Source: Exophiala sp. HKRS030 (taxonomy: Eukaryota > Ascomycota > Eurotiomycetes > Chaetothyriales > Herpotrichiellaceae). From it: DNA of 64,000 nt. The notes beneath the pieces were generated by a model. That model was not told where the DNA came from. It did no database searches and saw only the letters and a program-made list of their open reading frames with translations. The position numbers were made by a program, and so were the translations under genes. Below are positions 35,826-46,324 of the stretch, piece after piece. Every line of letters begins with the position of its first letter. The first letter of the stretch is position 1. The stretch covers positions 1,302,001 to 1,366,000 of the forward strand of contig JAHWDD010000010.1 in assembly GCA_023897205.1 (NCBI GenBank). The letters are read 5' to 3'.

Positions 35826-37580
35826 TCATCGTATTCCTCCTCCACCGCCTCCTGTTCCGCCGCCAGCTTTATCGCTGTGGGTAATCGCGCCTCCTGTTCC
35901 CCCTTGTTTGGTGTTTGCTGATGCTGCTGGAGCTTGCACTGGGACTGGATCGTCATACGTGTCATCCAAGCCATCATCCACAAGCTGATCCAGATGATTG
36001 TCTGCGAATTCTGGCAAAGGCTCGTCTGGCGCACTCGGCTGATGAGGTTGCGATGACTTCTTGAGCTTCCGGTGCCCTTTCCTACCCTTGAGCTTGGCCT
36101 TTTCCAACAACCGCCTCTTTTCGGCCAATCGACGCCGTTCTTTTCGATCCTTAATTTCATACTGGCGAATCAGAGCATGTGGCGGCTCTCCGAAAATGCT
36201 CTCATATTCGCAGAACTCACATATCCAGATGTCTTCGGGCGCGGGAGGATGCTGGAGGTTGTTATACTCTTGCTGAAGTCGTCGCTGTCGAGCTGCCAGA
36301 ACATACACATCTCCCTTCCTTCTCCGCGGCTTCTTGCCCTGCGCGTTCGCACTGGCCGCGTTAGGGGCAGTCGTATGTGCCTGAGAGTTACCCGCGGGCA
36401 AGCTGGACTGGGCTGCCTGGCCACTCTTTGAGGTGGCGCCTGATTGTGCATGTGGCGCTACGTTGCGCTGGTTGTACCCTGGAGAGTACAGGCTTTGCTC
36501 TGGAAAGGTCACACCTTTGGCGTCCGTCTCGCACGTGAAGGTGAATTGCGAGGCTGAATGTGCTTGTTTGGCTTGCTGATCGAGAACACCCACATTCTCC
36601 TGGCCTTTGCTCAGCGGCTTTCTGAGCAAAGCAGTGGCATTTGCAATTGCTGCAGAAATGATCCCTTGGTCTTTGGTGTCCTCGGCTTGGACAATGTTAG
36701 CCGTGTATCTCCTGTGTGAAAATTGACTGGACGTACCTTTGGCATTGCTATTCATGTTTTGGTCGTACTTGGAAGGAAAAGATCGAGCGTTGGAGCCGTT
36801 GACCGAAACGCCCAATGGGTTCCTTCCTGAAAATTTTCTCGCATTACGACCTCTGCCAGCGCCTTGGAGACCAAGACCAGTATTTCCAGCTGCATTTTTC
36901 ACGTTGTAATGAGCATCGTCGGAGGGGCTGTCGGGGTTGATGCCCATGTGCGAAAATTCACTCGTCATGTTGGAATGGTGCAGATTCAAATTGCCGGATG
37001 TTGGTATTTTTCGTTTCTTTTTATTGTTTGTGTTTTCAAATGCTTCGTAGCCGTCTGGTCCTGATATGCTGCCTTTAGAGTATCTAGTATGCCTTCCACT
37101 TCGCGGGGATGAGGATAGATAATGAGAGATAGGGAGCATGCCGTCTAGGTCGTCGAGATCATCATCGTAGTCGTCATGGTGGCAGTGATGATGATGATGC
37201 GGGCAATCATGATCATGGTGGTCTGAGTCGTGATCATGGTCATGGTCATGGTCATGATCGTACCCATCACTGTGATGGTGGACTAATACCTTGCTGTCAT
37301 TCGGATAATCCCCGTTTTCACCATAATGAGCATATGCGGGAAGAGTCGTCGAGGGTAATGAGGGAGGGTAGGTAATTGCATCAGCGGCCTCTTGAGACAA
37401 ACGAGACTTGATCGATCGTTTAGGGAGAGGACGAATCAATCGTTCGGGAAAAGCGGTTGAAGGAGTGTCCGGAGACGATAGATAGGAAGCACCTGCACGC
37501 CCGAGTCAGTTGTTTTCCCATCTGCCGACCAGAGCCTCAATACCTCGTTCTACCGTCCCAGGAGATGTAGCGCATGCCAT
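35826..37580 (-). CDS. Unknown fungal protein with His/Asp-rich tract and conserved Cys-x2-Cys basic domain
   Basis: The main open frame (to 37492) has no ATG near its 5' end; a typical N-terminal motif, SYLSSPDTPSTAFPERLIRP, lies just inside. A 37 bp first exon (37580-37544), donor GTATTG and acceptor GTGCAG (intron 37493-37543, 51 bp) give an ATG in frame and 567 residues. This exon is tentative. Residues 85-125 or so are alternating His and Asp plus poly-His, a likely metal-binding run. Near residue 440 is DIWICEFCEYESIFG, followed by a long Arg/Lys-rich helix. That C-x2-C plus basic helix block looks like the conserved core. The C-terminus is Gly-rich. Probably nuclear; function unknown. 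Confidence 0.65.
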
Positions 37581-38414
37581 GCTTGGCTCTCCTCCCTTCT
37601 CTCAGCTAACGATCAAAGCAAGATTTTCCACACCCCATGAACCAAGAGACTTGTTGATACCGAGGTTGGTCTGCACGATTCCACAGTCAGTGGTATTACA
37701 GAATTTCTTCGAGGGACAGATAGTGATGATGGATGTAATGGCCTCCTTTCGCCACCTTTGGAGGACACAATGGCATTGTGCAAAGTGGATTCGTGGACAT
37801 GAACATACCCCCGTGTGAATTATTCAGCCAGATCCGGAGAGTTGTCGAGTATGACCCTGCGAGAAGGGTGCGTTCAGAGGGAAGTGATACAGTCTATCGA
37901 CGAGTCGAGGATCACAGATCAATGTCCGATCGATCAGCCTTGAAGGACCAAGATCACAAGAGTCTGGAAGGACAATCTGGGAGATGGGTATGAAAGCTTT
38001 CTCGGAAGAGACTGTTGGAGAGCGCAGTCTCAGGCTCGGTGAAAGTGTCCACTCTCCATCGCTGCCAAGAACGAGGAACTTACTCCTTCCTCTGGTGCAG
38101 CACAAGCACCCGCAGCAGCAACATAGAACATGTATACTTCGAATTGCTACCATTACATGACAGTTGCTAACTGCGAATAATTACCTGTATCGTGACATCC
38201 TTGGTCTATCTATGGCAGTCCTGCAGATGTAAGCTAGATTCGACGTTCCAATACCACCTCCGCAGCAAGTATATCTGGGCATTGTTAATTCGTGTGCTCG
38301 TTCCAATCTACCTAGTACCAAACATGCATTTTAACCGCTATGAATCATTATGCGTATAAAAGTCATGTTGCCGGTACCAGCCGGTGTCACATCAATGCAT
38401 CGTCCACACGGATA
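37581..38414. other. Intergenic
   Basis: Promoter side of the His/Asp-rich gene. The upstream exon may lie elsewhere here if the tentative first exon is wrong. No other gene seen. Confidence 0.45.
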
Positions 38415-39620
38415 TCATTTCTTCGACTGTCGCGTGCGACGTGGAGCGTCCACAGACCTAACAGATGACTTGGACTCAGTCGCTGCCACCCGCTTCGCAC
38501 GACTACTCGCGGTAGACCTCGAAATGGCTGACTCCGCGGGTTCCTCGATTGCCTTTCTCTTCTTTTTCTGAGCCGGCGCAGATCCGTTCGTCCCAGAAGG
38601 CTTGTCATACTTGTGCGGTTGTGAGTCGGCCTGAGCTTTCGACCTGGTTTCTTTCAGCCTTGTCCCGACCAGTGAGCTAGACTCGGTTGCGCTACTGCGT
38701 GTGCTGGTCACCTTTCCGGCGGTAGCAGATTCCGAGGCTTGAGAAGTTGCCAACTCTTCCTGCATTCGGCGTCGCTTTCGAGGTGGTTCTCCGTCGACGA
38801 CAGAATCCTCTGCTATCTTCGCAAGAGCGACTGTCTCTGTTCCCTCAGGTGGTGGTGTTGATTCCGTACCCTCGATTTCTCTCACCTCGTCACCATATTT
38901 CGTCTCAATGGCTGCACTTAGGTGTCTCAAATCATCCACCCCCACGTCTTCTGCTGCTAGAACCACCTCATCGTAGTCATCGCCCTCCTCGTCTCTGCCT
39001 CGTTCAGCATCATCGTCACGCTGTACATTTTGGTCCATTCGCTTTCCTTGCACGTTCTGTAAACCCATGTCTGCCAGACTCATGTCCTTCGCCCAAGACT
39101 CATCTTCCTCGGGATTGGCACCATTGCGACCCCAGCCACTGTCTGTGATTGCAAAGATCTCTCTCCAGTTCTTCATCAGTGCCACTTTTGAGTCCTCCTC
39201 TTTCCGATATGGTGGCGTGCGAGGCGATATTGGCGTTGCCCACAAAGTTCCCTTGATGTTTCTCACCAACAGTTCTTCGTCAGATAGTGGTGCATTGAGA
39301 CGGTCCGCCAATTTCCTCTTCGTTCCCCGCTTCTCAGCTTTTGCTTCAGGTTTCTGTGGTGTGGATTGATTCGGTGCAGTGCCGTCTTGTGGGTTTATTT
39401 TCAGTAAGGACGGATCATCGTCCATGTAGTCATCGGAATAGTAATCCCAATCACTGAAGTACTCTTGCATATCATAACCAGCAATCTCATCTTGATATAC
39501 GGGGCTCGGCATGGTATGATCGGCAAGGTCGTCAGCCAGCTCTAAGGCAGGGTCGACATCGTCTAAGATGTCCTCAATATCGTCATAGGGAGAATATGTA
39601 TAGTCCTCGATGTCGGACAT
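38415..39620 (-). CDS. Unknown acidic protein with basic nuclear-type C-terminus
   Basis: Single open frame, 401 residues. Residues 1-80 are very rich in Asp, Glu and Tyr. Residues 95-165 carry the only block that looks conserved (KRKLADRLNAPLSDEELL, TPPYRKEED, VALMKNWREIFA, SGWGRNG). The C-terminal third is Ser/Lys/Arg-rich with PPRKRRRM and KKKRK, both like nuclear localisation signals. No family recognised. It is divergent from the MCC alpha gene, 519 bp away. Confidence 0.7.
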   Translation of the reverse strand: MSDIEDYTYSPYDDIEDILDDVDPALELADDLADHTMPSPVYQDEIAGYDMQEYFSDWDYYSDDYMDDDPSLLKINPQDGTAPNQSTPQKPEAKAEKRGTKRKLADRLNAPLSDEELLVRNIKGTLWATPISPRTPPYRKEEDSKVALMKNWREIFAITDSGWGRNGANPEEDESWAKDMSLADMGLQNVQGKRMDQNVQRDDDAERGRDEEGDDYDEVVLAAEDVGVDDLRHLSAAIETKYGDEVREIEGTESTPPPEGTETVALAKIAEDSVVDGEPPRKRRRMQEELATSQASESATAGKVTSTRSSATESSSLVGTRLKETRSKAQADSQPHKYDKPSGTNGSAPAQKKKRKAIEEPAESAISRSTASSRAKRVAATESKSSVRSVDAPRRTRQSKK

Positions 39621-40139
39621 GATGGCTAGCTCATCCGCTCATGGTCACCTGCGGGACAGGAAGGAGGAGGGTGAAGAGGGGGGCAAGGGTTGTAGAAGCA
39701 GAGTCGGCTGTTCGTGTGAAGGCGACGGAGGCCAGTTAACAACCTCAAGAAAGGCTCAGTGATGAAAAATTGAAGAGACCAACCATGGCTTGGTCGTTAT
39801 TGCCAGCTCAACGTGAAGTAGAAAAGATGTGTTGGACAGAGTATGACAATCCACGGTTGTTCAACATACGAAAACGCGTGCAAATACAGTATGGTGGGCA
39901 ATTTAGGAACAAGGAATACCTGAGTCGTGTCTCTTGGGTACCTTAGGTAGGTGCCATAGCGGTGAGCCGGGCACATGCTTCTCCGCACTTCTGCTCCCTC
40001 ACCCCCTCTAGCCGTCACTAACCGGGCTCCCGAGGTATGCGTCTTGTCATGTACCTTACGACCACGTATATCTAGGTGGTATGCGCATTGTGTCTGAACC
40101 ACGTTATGAGGTTGAAAGGCTCTCCGAGCTACTGTAGCC
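39621..40139. other. Divergent promoter region, acidic protein / MCC alpha gene
   Basis: 519 bp between two outward-facing start codons. No distinct motif beyond a TACCTTAGGTAGGT-like word near 39939. Confidence 0.5.
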
Positions 40140-42338
40140 ATGTCACGCCTTCGAATACCGCGCACATCTGCTTGGAGGGCGAGGCCAGCGGTACAATCCT
40201 ATTTCAACTGCCAGCTTCGAGGAACCCATACGGACCACCAACACAATATCAACTCGCTTGACTCTATCCTGATCGCGAATCGAGGCGAGATAGCGATCAG
40301 AGTTAACCGCACTGCATCTAAGTATGGCATTCGGACAACTACTCTGTATACGGATCCTGACGCTCGATCACAACACGCCCATTCATCCCCATTTGCCTTC
40401 AACCTCGGCGCTACTGCCGCCTACCTCGATCAAGACAAGATTCTATCGATAGCGAAAGAGCAGGGCTGCCAGGCGATACATCCAGGCTATGGCTTCTTGT
40501 CTGAGAATGCCGACTTTGCCCGAAGATGTGCGGAAGAGGGCATCACCTTCATTGGGCCTCCAGCGAGCGCCATCGAGGACATGGGAGACAAAGCAAGGAG
40601 TAAGGAGATAATGAATGCGGCCGGGGTACCATGCGTGCCTGGATATCATGGAAGCGATCAAAACCCAGACACCCTTGCACAAGAGGCAGAGAAAATCGGA
40701 TACCCAGTTCTCATCAAAGCCGTCCGTGGTGGAGGGGGTAAAGGTATGAGAATAGTCAAGAATCCTCAAGAGTTTTCAGATATGCTCGAGAGCGCCAAAA
40801 GTGAAGCACGAAACTCATTCGGTAACGACGAGGTCCTTGTAGAGAAGTACATTACGACACCACGACATATTGAGGTCCAAGTCTTTGCGGACAAGCACGG
40901 AAATTGTGTTGCACTTGGTGAGCGAGACTGCTCCATTCAACGAAGACACCAGAAGATACTCGAGGAATCACCAGCGCCAGATCTAGAAGATGGAATTCGC
41001 AAAGATATCTGGGAGAAGGCTCGTGCTGCTGCTTTGGCCGTCAACTATGAAGGTGCTGGAACCGTTGAGTTCATCTTCGACAATGACACTGGGGAATTCT
41101 ACTTTATGGAGATGAACACCCGACTCCAGGTCGAGCACCCGGTTACAGAAATGGTTACAGGGCAAGATCTTGTCCATTGGCAAATCCTGGTCGCGGAAGG
41201 CAAACCGCTGCCGCTAACTCAGGCGGAAGTTGAGGAGCAAATCTCTCAACGTGGCCATGCCATTGAGGCCCGCATCTATGCCGAAAATCCAGACAAAGGC
41301 TTCATCCCAGATTCAGGGAAGCTCATACATGTGCGGCTACCCATCGAAACGGAAGATGTACGTATCGATAGCGGTTTCGTCGAGGGAGATGTAGTGTCCA
41401 GCCATTATGACCCTATGATTGCGAAACTGATTGTTCGAGGACCAAACCGAACCGATGCTCTTCGTAAGTTGGCCCTGGCCTTGCGAGATTATGAAGTTGC
41501 AGGACCAGTCACGAACATCGACTTTGTCAAACGAGTATGCCAGTCTCCAGACTTCATGTCCGGCCAGGTTGAAACTGGTTACATCGAAAAGCATCGACCA
41601 GAGCTCTTTGCACCAGCCCCCATCACATCAGAAGTGCTCGCCGAGGCGGCAATAGCCTCGTATCTACATACTACGAGCCACAACAACTCCCCGACAGCGT
41701 TGTCAACTTCGACAGGCTCTTCGACTTCATGGCTAAATACCACGTCCGACTTCCAGCCTCGGACTTTCCACTTCCATTCTGCTGATTTCGAGCAAGGCCC
41801 GGGCAAAAGCCCAGACGTTCACACCGTTGAAGTTCACCAAACAAGCCCTGGCCAATTCTCCGTTCGACGCCCTTCTGATTCAACGCCCATCAGTGTATCC
41901 TCCTCCTTTGACGCCTCTACGAATACTTTGACAACATATTTTCCTCATACACGTCACACATCGCGCGTAGTATTCGGCCCGTCGAATACTGCTTCTGCAG
42001 GAGCAATTCACCTTTTCACACCTGACGGCTCTTTCCGTCTGGCACCATCTCAACCATCGTGGCTTGCTAAAGCCCTCGGTGTGACGGAAAAGGCAAACTC
42101 ACTGCTTGCTCCTATGCCTGCCAAAATTCTAAGAGTGATGGTCAGAGCGGGAGATGTAGTGACCAAGGACCAACCACTCCTAGTCATCGAGAGTATGAAG
42201 ATGGAAACAGTTATCCGGAGCCCGGCTTCCGATATGACTGTGAAACGGGTCGTTCACGGAGAGGGCGAGGTCGTCGGTAGCGGCGTTGAGCTAGTCGAGT
42301 TTGAAGGGGAATCGAGTGACAACATGGGTGAACCTTGA
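40140..42338 (+). CDS. mccA: 3-methylcrotonyl-CoA carboxylase alpha (biotin carboxylase) subunit, mitochondrial
   Basis: Carboxylates its own biotin, which the beta subunit then uses on 3-methylcrotonyl-CoA in leucine breakdown. Single exon, 732 residues. The first 35 or so residues are Arg/Ser/Ala-rich (mitochondrial presequence). The biotin carboxylase domain starts at ILIANRGEIAIRV. The ATP loop is RGGGGKGMRIV, and the catalytic stretch includes EMNTRLQVEHPVTEMVTG. The C-terminal biotinyl domain carries ESMKME with biotin on Lys687. The linker before it (about 520-640) is Ser/Thr-rich. Its partner subunit lies 4 kb downstream in the opposite orientation, with RSR1 between. Confidence 0.95.
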   Translation: MSRLRIPRTSAWRARPAVQSYFNCQLRGTHTDHQHNINSLDSILIANRGEIAIRVNRTASKYGIRTTTLYTDPDARSQHAHSSPFAFNLGATAAYLDQDKILSIAKEQGCQAIHPGYGFLSENADFARRCAEEGITFIGPPASAIEDMGDKARSKEIMNAAGVPCVPGYHGSDQNPDTLAQEAEKIGYPVLIKAVRGGGGKGMRIVKNPQEFSDMLESAKSEARNSFGNDEVLVEKYITTPRHIEVQVFADKHGNCVALGERDCSIQRRHQKILEESPAPDLEDGIRKDIWEKARAAALAVNYEGAGTVEFIFDNDTGEFYFMEMNTRLQVEHPVTEMVTGQDLVHWQILVAEGKPLPLTQAEVEEQISQRGHAIEARIYAENPDKGFIPDSGKLIHVRLPIETEDVRIDSGFVEGDVVSSHYDPMIAKLIVRGPNRTDALRKLALALRDYEVAGPVTNIDFVKRVCQSPDFMSGQVETGYIEKHRPELFAPAPITSEVLAEAAIASYLHTTSHNNSPTALSTSTGSSTSWLNTTSDFQPRTFHFHSADFEQGPGKSPDVHTVEVHQTSPGQFSVRRPSDSTPISVSSSFDASTNTLTTYFPHTRHTSRVVFGPSNTASAGAIHLFTPDGSFRLAPSQPSWLAKALGVTEKANSLLAPMPAKILRVMVRAGDVVTKDQPLLVIESMKMETVIRSPASDMTVKRVVHGEGEVVGSGVELVEFEGESSDNMGEP

Positions 42339-45075
42339 AAGCTGCCAGATAAATATAGAAGCCATAGTAGGCGACTAGTACGATCAATATCAACAGATCG
42401 CTGGATAGAAAAACGAGTGAGCACGAGCAGATCGAAGTACAAATTGGGAGGGTTTTTCATTCCTAAACACGTTACGACAGTTCGTCGCTTTCGGGGTTTC
42501 ATGCCATATTGGTTCATTATCTTCAACATTCCTCCATCCGGGTAAGACTCTGCCCATGGGATTCACAGCTCCTATTACGGGCAGGAGTGGAACTCGGATT
42601 GAACCATCATTTCTTCAAGACTACCTGAGGTAATGCTCCGTACGGCATACTCTTTGCGAGTACACGCACAAGCAACCGAGCGTGTGGCGTAGCGATCGAC
42701 TTGGGCACGACTTTTCACCACCAGCGAACTGGTGAATGTTCTCCTGGATTCTTTCGCAGGGAATATTGCATCACCAGAGAAGTTCTTGGAGGCCAATCAA
42801 CACCACAGGACACCACACCCTCAATAATAACAATCACGTTTTTCGTCCTGTCTACGCACGTTCTGGCATGGGGAATCCAGGGAGACGGACCCTGGCGGGC
42901 CAAGCTAAGGGAGGGTGTCCCTGCCGATCTCGAAGCTCAGGAACCTCAGCCCCCTGCGTCATCATGGATCGACTAAACCACACATACGAGTATGTACTCG
43001 TAGCAGTTATTCGTCTTTCGAAGCGGAGTACAATAATGGCTGCTCCTTGTGTCGGAGGATCTTTCGATGACCACCTCCCGACTGACGTGAGCGAAAAGGT
43101 TTGATCTTGGCCCAAGCTACGGTTATTGGCATCTGTCGTGCGAGCACAAACAACCGAGTTGGGCAGACGTACGTTGTTTACCTGTGTTACCTCAAGACTC
43201 CTACGAAGATGTGTCAATTCAATATGACGTGAGTTGGGCAGGAAAAGTCTATCTCTATACGGATATCGGGCCAGCATTTTAGGCCGACAAGTACGGAGTA
43301 GGTAAGGCAGCTCCTGCTGAGATCACGCCAGAACGAGGATCGGAAGATGAAGTCCAACAGAGTAGCGGACTGGTGAGATATCATTCCCAGAATCAACAGA
43401 AACTTGTTCCATATATCCGTTCTTGTACTCCGTAGGTACCTTGATGAACCACAATCCTTCGTCTCTCAGCGTACTGTACTCGGTCCTCAGTACTCCGAAG
43501 GAGCAACAATGCTACAGTACCTAGATAGGGGAGTTTCATGAGCATATGTACGGAGTATTCGTACCCGAGCCTGCACCAGTCCAAGCTAAGCTACAAAACT
43601 CCTGTAGACCATCATCCTTAGTGACTTCAGGCACCTTCATTAGTTCCTTAGGGGCTTGAAAGATCCGGCAAATGAAGCCACTAAAGTTGCCCGTAGCATG
43701 GAACATGGGACGCTTCCACATCCCCGGCATCGGGCAATTGAGTCCGTCATGACCCAAACACTCTTGAAATGGACGTGGCTGCAGGAACAATTCGGGGGCC
43801 CAATTCCAGGCACTACCAGTAGGCTGTAGGCCATCGCTATGGATTCCTGCTAGGTACCTAAGGGACGACGGAGTCCTTTGTTCTCCGTAATGGTCACCTT
43901 AATGAGGCGCCACTGAGATCGTCGCTCGATGATGATGACGATGATGCTGTTGTAGGTTGTCGACTTTGTCTCTACCCACCCACCTTGCAGGCCTTGATTG
44001 ACTTAACCCAGGCTACTGCACAGTACAACTCTTCCTCCAAGCCCAACTACGAACTACCTAGGGTAACTTAGACTACTAGCCCTAAAATATCCCTTCCCAG
44101 CACCGTGGTACGCCGATAAGGAGCAGCAGGGGGAAAGGAAAAAAAGATCCCTGCACTAGGAAATAAAAAAAAGTCCATTTCCTCACTCAGTACTCCGTAC
44201 TCCGTACTTCAGTACCCTTTGAAAAGAAGAAAGCTCGCTTGTCGTTGATCTCTCCCGCCAACCACATCCATCGGCTACGCAGTTCGTGCATCTGCTGAAA
44301 GACAAAGGTCGCTTATTGCGATACAAATATGGATTTCTGCCCAGGTCCATTTCAAATCCTCAGAGGTACCTAAAGGCCCAGTTCCGCCACTTGGCACGAA
44401 CAGATTGTCGCAAAAGACAACAGCTCATCCAACGACTTGCTTGCCACCAGAAAGAAATATCACTCTCGCCTCTTCGTCGCAGCTATCACATCCACGTCTT
44501 TGCTGACTGCTGGATCCACCGAAAGGCGAGCACAGCGTTATTCCCAAGACACTGAAGAGCTTCTTCGGCACAATTGGCTCGCCAGTGCTTCAGCCAGGCA
44601 TTTGCGGCCAAACCAGTCAAAACACCTGTCACCATCCGCAAACCGCTGTCACCCGCCATCTGACGGGTCCTTTTTTCACTCTTGAGGCCATCAACGCGCG
44701 CTGGCCCCTTTGGTATAAAGAGGCGACACACCTCTCGACCGAGCCCGTACTAGACTTCGTAGCGAACCGCTTCCCGCTCGACAAGTTCACACCAAACAAA
44801 CTCAAAACTTCCCGGCATTGAGAGTTCTCTCGACCCTTCGCTCACACCACGACGATATATTCGCTCGAGGCCGCGAAACTTCATAAAAAGGAAACTGTCG
44901 TCTGGATTCTCCTCCCCCCTAGTGAAATTGACTGCAAAGAACCAAGAAAGGAGCAGTCTGTGTCTGAGATGTAGGCACGAGTGCGACCAACTGTCTAATC
45001 TTCCAATTCATCGAGAGGAAAGGTCGCTGGGAGCAAGCACAGAGGCTGTATTTTGGCGAGTAGAGAGACGGAAGC
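42339..45075. other. Intergenic desert, 2.7 kb
   Basis: Upstream of RSR1. No gene supported. It has the highest density of TACTCCGTA/TACGGAGTA in the window (43292, 43426, 43549, 44191 and 44198), and GTACCTAG-type words near 43518, 43855 and 44365. Confidence 0.5.
44191..44206. repeat. Two overlapping TACTCCGTA words
   Basis: TACTCCGTA at 44191-44199 and 44198-44206, part of a word dispersed through intergenic DNA of this window. Confidence 0.7.
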
Positions 45076-45950
45076 ATGAGTTTACAACCTAGGTAAGCCC
45101 TAGAAGCGTTGCTGTCCCCAGCCGCATTGTGCGATTCGCGAGACCTCCCACTAACATAACCACCTGTTTATTGCCAACAGACGAGAATATCACATTGTCG
45201 TGCTTGGTGCAGGTAAGTCGACGCTCTGCTAGAAACGACTTTCTTTTCAGTACGGGGCTGACTTTCTGTTTTCCCTAGGCGGCGTCGGCAAGAGTTGTCT
45301 AACCGCTCAGTTTGTCCAAGATGTTTGGATCGAGAGTTATGATCCGACCATAGAAGACTCGTATCGCAAGCAAGTTAATGTGGATGGACGACAAATCATC
45401 CTAGAAATGTAACCTTCTGCCCTGCCTTTTTTTCCCTTCCCACCGTTCTCAAGGGTTTCTGTCTTACTGACCAACCGTCCGTTTTTCTAGCCTCGACACT
45501 GCCGGAACCGAGCAATTCACGGCCATGAGGGAACTCTACATGAAACAAGGCCAAGGTTTCTTGTTGGTCTTTTCGATCTGCAACATGAATTCCTTTTACG
45601 AGTTGGCCGAACTTCGCGAGCAAATCATCCGCATCAAGGACGACGAAGACGTTCCCTTGGTCGTGGTTGGCAACAAGTCCGACATGGAGGATGAGCGCGT
45701 CGTCCCGCGTGCCCGGGCCTTCCAGCTCGCCCAGTCGTGGGGTCAAAAGCCGTACTACGAGACGTCGGCGCGGAGAAAGACCAACGTCGAGGCCGTCTTC
45801 CACAACCTCTGCTCCCAGATCATCCAGCGGGACACGGATCGCGGCCAACAGTACGAACAACAACTGGACGCCCGTCGACGAGAGAGGCCCAACCGACACG
45901 ACCGAAAGGGCAAGAGGACTCGCAATCGGGACCGATGCGTCATTCTGTAA
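45076..45950 (+). CDS. RSR1: Ras-family GTPase of the Rap/Rsr1 type
   Basis: Membrane-bound switch that marks sites of polarised growth by acting upstream of Cdc42. Exons 45076-45092, 45181-45212, 45279-45408 and 45491-45950 join to 212 residues; the introns are 88, 66 and 82 bp. G1 is GAGGVGKS, formed across the second junction. The effector loop is YDPTIEDSY. Switch II is LDTAGTEQF, with Thr where Ras has Gln61, which is diagnostic of Rap/Rsr1. NKSD and ETSA complete the nucleotide pocket. The tail is Arg/Lys-rich and ends in CVIL, a CaaX box whose final Leu predicts geranylgeranylation. An earlier acceptor at 45250 would break the frame and was rejected. Confidence 0.95.
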
Positions 45951-46324
45951 ATAAAAGGTGTGACGGGAAGAAGGCTGGGGATCGTCAACAGCTTCCTTCG
46001 ACCGCATCTTCTTCTTCGGGTTGGCCGGAAAAGCAAGACACCCAAGTGAGGAAGAGTACTACCAATGGCCCGGGGAGGCGTTTTCATTTCGAGGCTTTTA
46101 TAGAAAGGGAAAAAAAAGAGACTGCAAAGTACGGGATAACGGGGTACGATACAAAAAAGTGGACAGATTTTTAGACCTCTTGCGACTCGCGTCGACGTTT
46201 TTGTATCCATTTCACCAAGGTAGAAAAAAGGCGAAAGATCCTGTTGATACTGTCTACTTCGAAACACGAGAGTATCAAATTCACACGTACACACACACAC
46301 ATGTTTAACGTTCCGTCTGCCCGT
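45951..46324. other. Convergent intergenic region, RSR1 / MCC beta
   Basis: 374 bp between two stop codons, with a (CA)n run near 46285-46301. No gene. Confidence 0.6.

Noticed and set aside
36721..36745. GTACGT...CACACAG pair inside the His/Asp-rich gene
   Set aside because: Only about 22 bp apart, too short for an intron, and the frame is open through it.
42590..42605. GGTTCAATCC on the minus strand, like a tRNA B box
   Set aside because: No pairing T-arm, anticodon arm or acceptor stem could be drawn around it.
45241..45250. TTTTCAG acceptor earlier in RSR1 intron 2
   Set aside because: It would add sequence that breaks the G1 loop and the frame; the CCCTAG at 45278 restores GAGGVGKS.
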